53,847 nt of DNA, taken from contig JAXHTS010000063.1 in assembly GCA_034190085.1 (NCBI GenBank), positions 1 to 53,847 on the forward strand, given 5' to 3'. This document shows positions 42,401 through 48,400 of the stretch, piece by piece. The translations under genes were made by a program, and so were the position numbers. Source of the DNA: Spirochaetota bacterium (GTDB taxonomy: Bacteria; Spirochaetota; UBA4802; JAFGDQ01). Position 1 is the stretch's first letter. Every line of letters starts with the position of its first letter. Below the pieces are notes generated by a model that worked only from the letters and a program-made list of their open reading frames with translations, ran no database searches and was not told where the DNA came from.

Positions 42401-45400
42401 TGCACAGGCAACTCAGGAAGACGGGGATTCTCACACCTCTTGATAGAGGAGTAACTCAATAACAATTCCTTTATCAATATCTGCATTGACCACCCATCCG
42501 AGATGATGTGGTGCATAGTAAAGAGAACCAGATGCCTCTCATCACCTATACTAAACAGACTCACCCTGAATAGAGGAAGACTGCTAAGATCAAAGGGTCT
42601 GGAGGCCTCACTCGCCGCAAGCTCTTTAACATTGCCACTATCAATAATATTCACCTCAATCGGCATTTCATCAGCCACTACCTGCACAGGCCTTCCATCC
42701 TCATCTGTAAAGGTGGTTCTTAATATATCATGTCTTTCAACGACAAACTGGAGAGCCTGGTTCATGGCAACGATATCAAGATCACCGTTGACAATAAAAG
42801 CGGTGGGTATATTATAGGCTATTGAATTAGGAATCAGTTGATCTAAAAACCATAGTCTCTTCTGAGCATGGGATAAGGGATAGGAAGTCATCTTCGGCAA
42901 GGGCTCAATATTGCCAAGAACTCTGTGATTCCACATTGATATGACCCTGCTTATGCCCTCTATGCTGGGATCTTCAAATATCGCCCTCAATGGGATCTCA
43001 ACATTGAGTTCCTTCTTTATCCTGGATACGACACGCATTGCCTTTAGAGAGTGTCCGCCAAGGTCAAAGAAGTTATCCCTCACACCAACCCCTTCAATCC
43101 CTAATAGATCCTGCCATATCTCAGTCAATGTCCGCTCAATATTATTTCTGGGAGCCACATATTCTGTCTCCAGGACAGGACGCATGTCATCAATATCCGG
43201 TAAAGCATTCCTGTTCAGCTTGCCGCTTCGATTCATTGGAAACGAATCTAAGCCTACGAATCTTAGGGGGATCATATAGTCTGGCAGGGATTTCCCAAGA
43301 AAATCTCTCAGACTGGACGCAGAGAGTTCTCTCCTTGAAACATAGTAGGCCACAAGAAACCTGTTGCCAGAATTGTCAAGTTTATCAACAATCACGCATT
43401 CGCTCACATCCGGATAAGCTGAGAGAACGGCCTCTATTTCACCAGGTTCAATACGGAAGCCCCTGATCTTAACCTGTTGATCAATTCTCCCCAAAAATAA
43501 TATATTGCCATCAGGAAGCCATTTGCCCAGGTCGCCAGTCCTGTAGAGCCTTTTACCTTTATTTATGGAATCGTCTATAAACCTTTGCCTCGTCTCCTCA
43601 GGATTATTCAAATATCCCAATGCAAGGCCATCGCCTCCAATGTACATCTCCCCTGGCACACCCACAGGCACAAGTCTCATGTGTTCATCAAATATATATA
43701 TCCACGTGTTTGCGATTGGCTTGCCGATTGGGACATATAGGCTACCGCCAATGGCATCAAGTTCAACCAGACAAACGGTGGAATCAACCGAACTCTCAGT
43801 AACTCCGTATACATTTGTCCACTTTGTCCCTTTACCATAAGATCCATCATAAAAACGCTCTATAAGCTTTTTTGGCAAGGCCTCACCGCCAACAATGATA
43901 TGTTTCAACTCAAGACCCGATCTATCAGAAATCCCACCATCTATAAATAATTCCCATAAGGATGGCGTGCCATCTATGATCTCTATTTTATTATCCAGAA
44001 TATAGTCTATCAGCAGAGAAACATCCCTCTTTATGGTATTAGGGATTGGATAAAGGGTATGGCCCAAAATGAGACTGGCAAAAATCTGCTGAACCGATGC
44101 GTCAAATGAAAAGGATGCAAGCTGGGCAACGTGAAGAGGATCAGAATAATTGGAGTAGATGCCTTTCTGAAGGGCGTACACAAGGTTCACTACCCCGCGA
44201 TGAGGGATGAGCGCCCCCTTTGGCTTTCCGGTTGACCCTGAGGTGTAGAGGGCATAGGCCGCATCTTCAGGCAAGATATCACACTGAAGATTTGACACAT
44301 CATAATACGAAATATAATCCCAATCCCTATCAAGGCATACTATTCCCCCCTGATAGCCTGATAGCTTGTCTAAATGAGCCTCCATTGTAAGAACCACAGG
44401 CGCATCGCTCTCATCTATCATATGATCTATACGAATTTTAGGATAATCAACATCCATATAAAGATAGGCGCACCCTGATTTCAGGATACCGAGAATGGCT
44501 ACGATGGCATCCAAGGGCTCAGAAATCATCATGCTGATAATAGCGCCTGAGTCTACCCCCTGTTCCCTGAGATGCCTTGCCAATTGATTGGACCTTGCAT
44601 TCAACTCGCCATAAGTATAGAATCCATCATAAAAGACTACAGCGGGCCTTTCCGGAGTGAGATCCGCCTGCTCCTCAAACAGCTGATGCAAACACTTATC
44701 CTTAGGATAATTAACATATGTAGTATTAAAGGAAACCAGAACATTTTGTCTCTCTATAGGTGTGAGGATATCCAGCTCTGATATCCTCCTAGAGGGATTC
44801 TCAATAACAGCGCATAAAATCTGATGCATATGACCCATCATGCGGCTGATTGTCCCTTGATCAAATAGTGATCTGTAGTATTGCATATTTAAACTCATGC
44901 GCGCACCAGGCACAATAACCAGGGTCAATGGAAAATTGGTCATCTCAAAGCCGTAAATGTCTGAAATTTCTAAGCTATGATTCTCTATTTCTGAAAGAGA
45001 TTCTAATGGATAGTTTTCAAATACCACTATACTGTCAAAGAGATTCTGAGACCTGGGAATAGCGCTCACATCCTTAACATCCGGCAATAACGAGTATTCA
45101 TAATCCCTTATACGGAGCAACAAGTCCTGAAGTGATTGGAAAAGCTCAGTAAGGGTCATATCCTCGGCAAGAGTGATCCTCACTGGCAGGGTGTTAATGA
45201 AGAGTCCGACCATATCCTCAGAACCACTAAGCTCAGCAGGCCTGCCGGATACAACGCTTCCAAAGACCACATCCTCTTGTCCGCTGTATCGAGATAGGAG
45301 GATAGCCCATACCGCCTGAATCAGGGTACTCAGGGTGATGCGTTCCTTCTTGGATAAATCCCTCAAATGGGCTGAGAATTCCTCCGTGAGGAGGAGTCTC

Positions 45401-48400
45401 TCCTCTCCCATATCCGTCACATAGGTTTCATTAAAAGGTCTGTCCATAGGCAGGGGAGTAATGGCTTCGAGATCTCCCAAGTGCGATTTCCAAAACTCAA
45501 GGGCAGCCTTGCTGTCCTGTTCCAAATACCATGAGATGTAATCCCTAAAGGATCGTCTCTGAGGTCTGGGTGGGGCATTGCCCCTAACAGAAGAGAGGTA
45601 GGTATCAAAAAAGTCCTTTAGGATAATAGGCAAAGACCATCCATCCAGCAGGATGTGATGGAAACTCCACACAAAACGATGCAGCTTCTCCCCTAGTATG
45701 AATAGGTTCAATCTTATGAGAGGGCCCTTTTCCATATCAAAGGGGTTGTCTCTATCGCTCTTCAGAAATGCATGAATCCTCTCCTCCTGGCCTTCTTTGT
45801 CAAGCCCAGCAATATCATGCACATCAAGGCTCACATGTAGATTTTTTAAGACAATCTGGACTGGATACTTAACACCAGACCATCTGAATACGGTTCTAAA
45901 TATTGGGTTAATGGAAATCAAATGGTTCCAGGCAGACCTAAAGGACTCTATATCCAAAGGCCCCTTAATTTTTAAGGAACGCTGCTCAAAGTATACTGGG
46001 TCTTCATGCTCCAATATAGAATGGAACAACATCCCATCCTGAGCGGGTGATAAGGGATAGATATCATCTATCTCATCCCTGTACTCATCCAAAAACTCTT
46101 GAGAGACATCTACAAGCGAAAAATCCGAGGGCGTATAACGCGAACACTCAACTAGCATGCAGTGTTGAACCACATTCTCGATCTCTCGAACTAGTCCTTG
46201 TGCTAGAGCGTGTAAGGTATCATCCCTGTATTTGTTTCTGCTGTAACCAACATCTATAAATAGCTTTAAATCCTGAACAATACAATTGATATCTATGAGG
46301 TGACTTCGGTTATTTATAGGATCACCACGTAGAAAATTCATCTCATATACGGGCTCTAAAAGTCCTTCGAATCCAATATTGTTTATCTGCCCAAGGTAAT
46401 TAAACAGGATCTCCGATTCGCCGCAAGGGATGAGATCAGCATCTCTCATATACTTGAGCACACCATAATTTAAACCCTTATGCGGCATAGCGCGCAGGTT
46501 TTCCTTAACATATCTGATATGATATCCAATATCCTCCTCAGGGCTAACCCCGAGTGTGACAGGGCAGATGGTTGTGAACCACCCAACGGTTCGTGATACA
46601 TCAATGCCATCTATTATCTCCTCCCGGCCATGCCCCTCAAGATCGAATATCACCTCATCAAGGGAAGACCAACCCTGCACCGCTCGCATCAGGGAGGTGA
46701 TCAGGAGTTCATTCACCTCAGTATGGTATGCCCTGTTCGCATCTCGCAGCAGATTATTTGCACACCCCCCGCTGATCACTACACGCACAACATCTGATGA
46801 CGCAACATCATTAGCGCCATAATCATGATCTATCACAAGCCGGTGTACAGAATCTGACGTCCTTCCCCTCCAGTAGGAGAGTTCATTCATGAGATCGGAC
46901 CTTGAAGCATATTCTGAAATGCATTGCGCCCATTCCCTGAAGGATGTTGTCTTATCCGGAAGCTCGATCTCCTTTCCGCTTAACAGAGATTCATATGCAC
47001 TGACTATATCCTCCAGCAGTATCCTCCATGAAACGCCGTCAACAACAAGATGGTGACACACTAATGCCAAGTAATCAACGCCATCGATTCGGAATAGACC
47101 GGCCCGAAAGAGAGGCCCATCCGCTATGTTAAGGGATGTTAAGAGGCTGTTAATTCCATCCTTTAGTGCAACGCGGTTATCAATATCCCTTACAACTAGA
47201 GAAACCTTCTCACCAAGAGGCTGATTCACCTGCTTGCCATCATAAAAACGCATCCTCAGTGCATCGTGATGCTCTATTAAGAGCTGCAAGCTCCTCCTCA
47301 ATGCATCCTCGTCAATGCTCGCGCCACACTTAAATATTAAGAATTGATTGAAGTGATTCTCGTTTGCCAATCCCAGTTCAAAAAACCACTTCTGTATCGG
47401 TGTTAGAGATGCCTCACCGATTACAGGCCCTTGCTCAGTCCTTACGCCATCGCTTATCACCGCTACAGCGGCAAGCTCGACTATGTTTTGGCGTTCAAAT
47501 ATGTCCTTTGGACGAATTACATAACCCCTCTTCTTCAGTCTACCAACAACCTGAAGGCTAGTGATGGAATCGCCTCCCATATCAAAAAAATTATCATATA
47601 TTCCGATCCTCTCTAGGCCAAATATCTCTGTCCATATTTCGACCAGGACACACTCCACTTCACTTCGAGGCGCAATATATTCACTTTTCACTACATCTCC
47701 AGCCCTCCTCATATCGAGCAACGCATCCCTGTCTACCTTGCCATTGGGTGTCAAGGGTAATTCATTCAGAGATACAAAACGCAACGGAATCATATATTCA
47801 GGCAACCTCTCCCTCAAAAAGGCCTTTATCTCGCTTGAAGATATCTCATCATCACTCACATAATATCCGACAAGGTGTCTGCTGCCTGAGGCCTCCTCCA
47901 TGTCCAGCACAACACAATCCTGAATGCCATCATACTTGCATAATGCCGCCTCCACCTCGCCAAGCTCTATGCGATAACCCCTGATCTTAACCTGATGGTC
48001 AACCCTACCAAGGAACTCGATGTTACCGTCCGAGAGCCACCTGCCTATGTCGCCAGTGCGATACATCCTCTCCCCATCAATAAATGGATTTGACACAAAG
48101 GCTTGGGCAGTGGGATCAGCCTTGTTCAAGTACCCCCTCGCCACACCCGGGCTGGAAATATATATCTCACCAGGAACGCCTATTGGCATCAGGTTTAAAT
48201 TCTTATCCAGTATATATATCCTAGTGTTAGCTATAGGCTTCCCTATGGGGACATTAGAGCATTCGGGATTCAGCCTGGAAAACCTATATACTATACATCC
48301 GACAACAGTCTCCGCAGGCCCGTACTCATTATAGATGATCAAATCCGCGTATTTATTCAACATTGACCTGGAGACATTTGCTGATAGAGCCTCGCCTCCA

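Noticed and set aside
43038-43466. Plus-strand open frame of about 140 codons opposite the NRPS
   Set aside because: It lies entirely antisense to conserved adenylation, carrier and condensation sequence, with no ribosome site or recognisable product. Many similar frames occur along 29-53 kb for the same reason.
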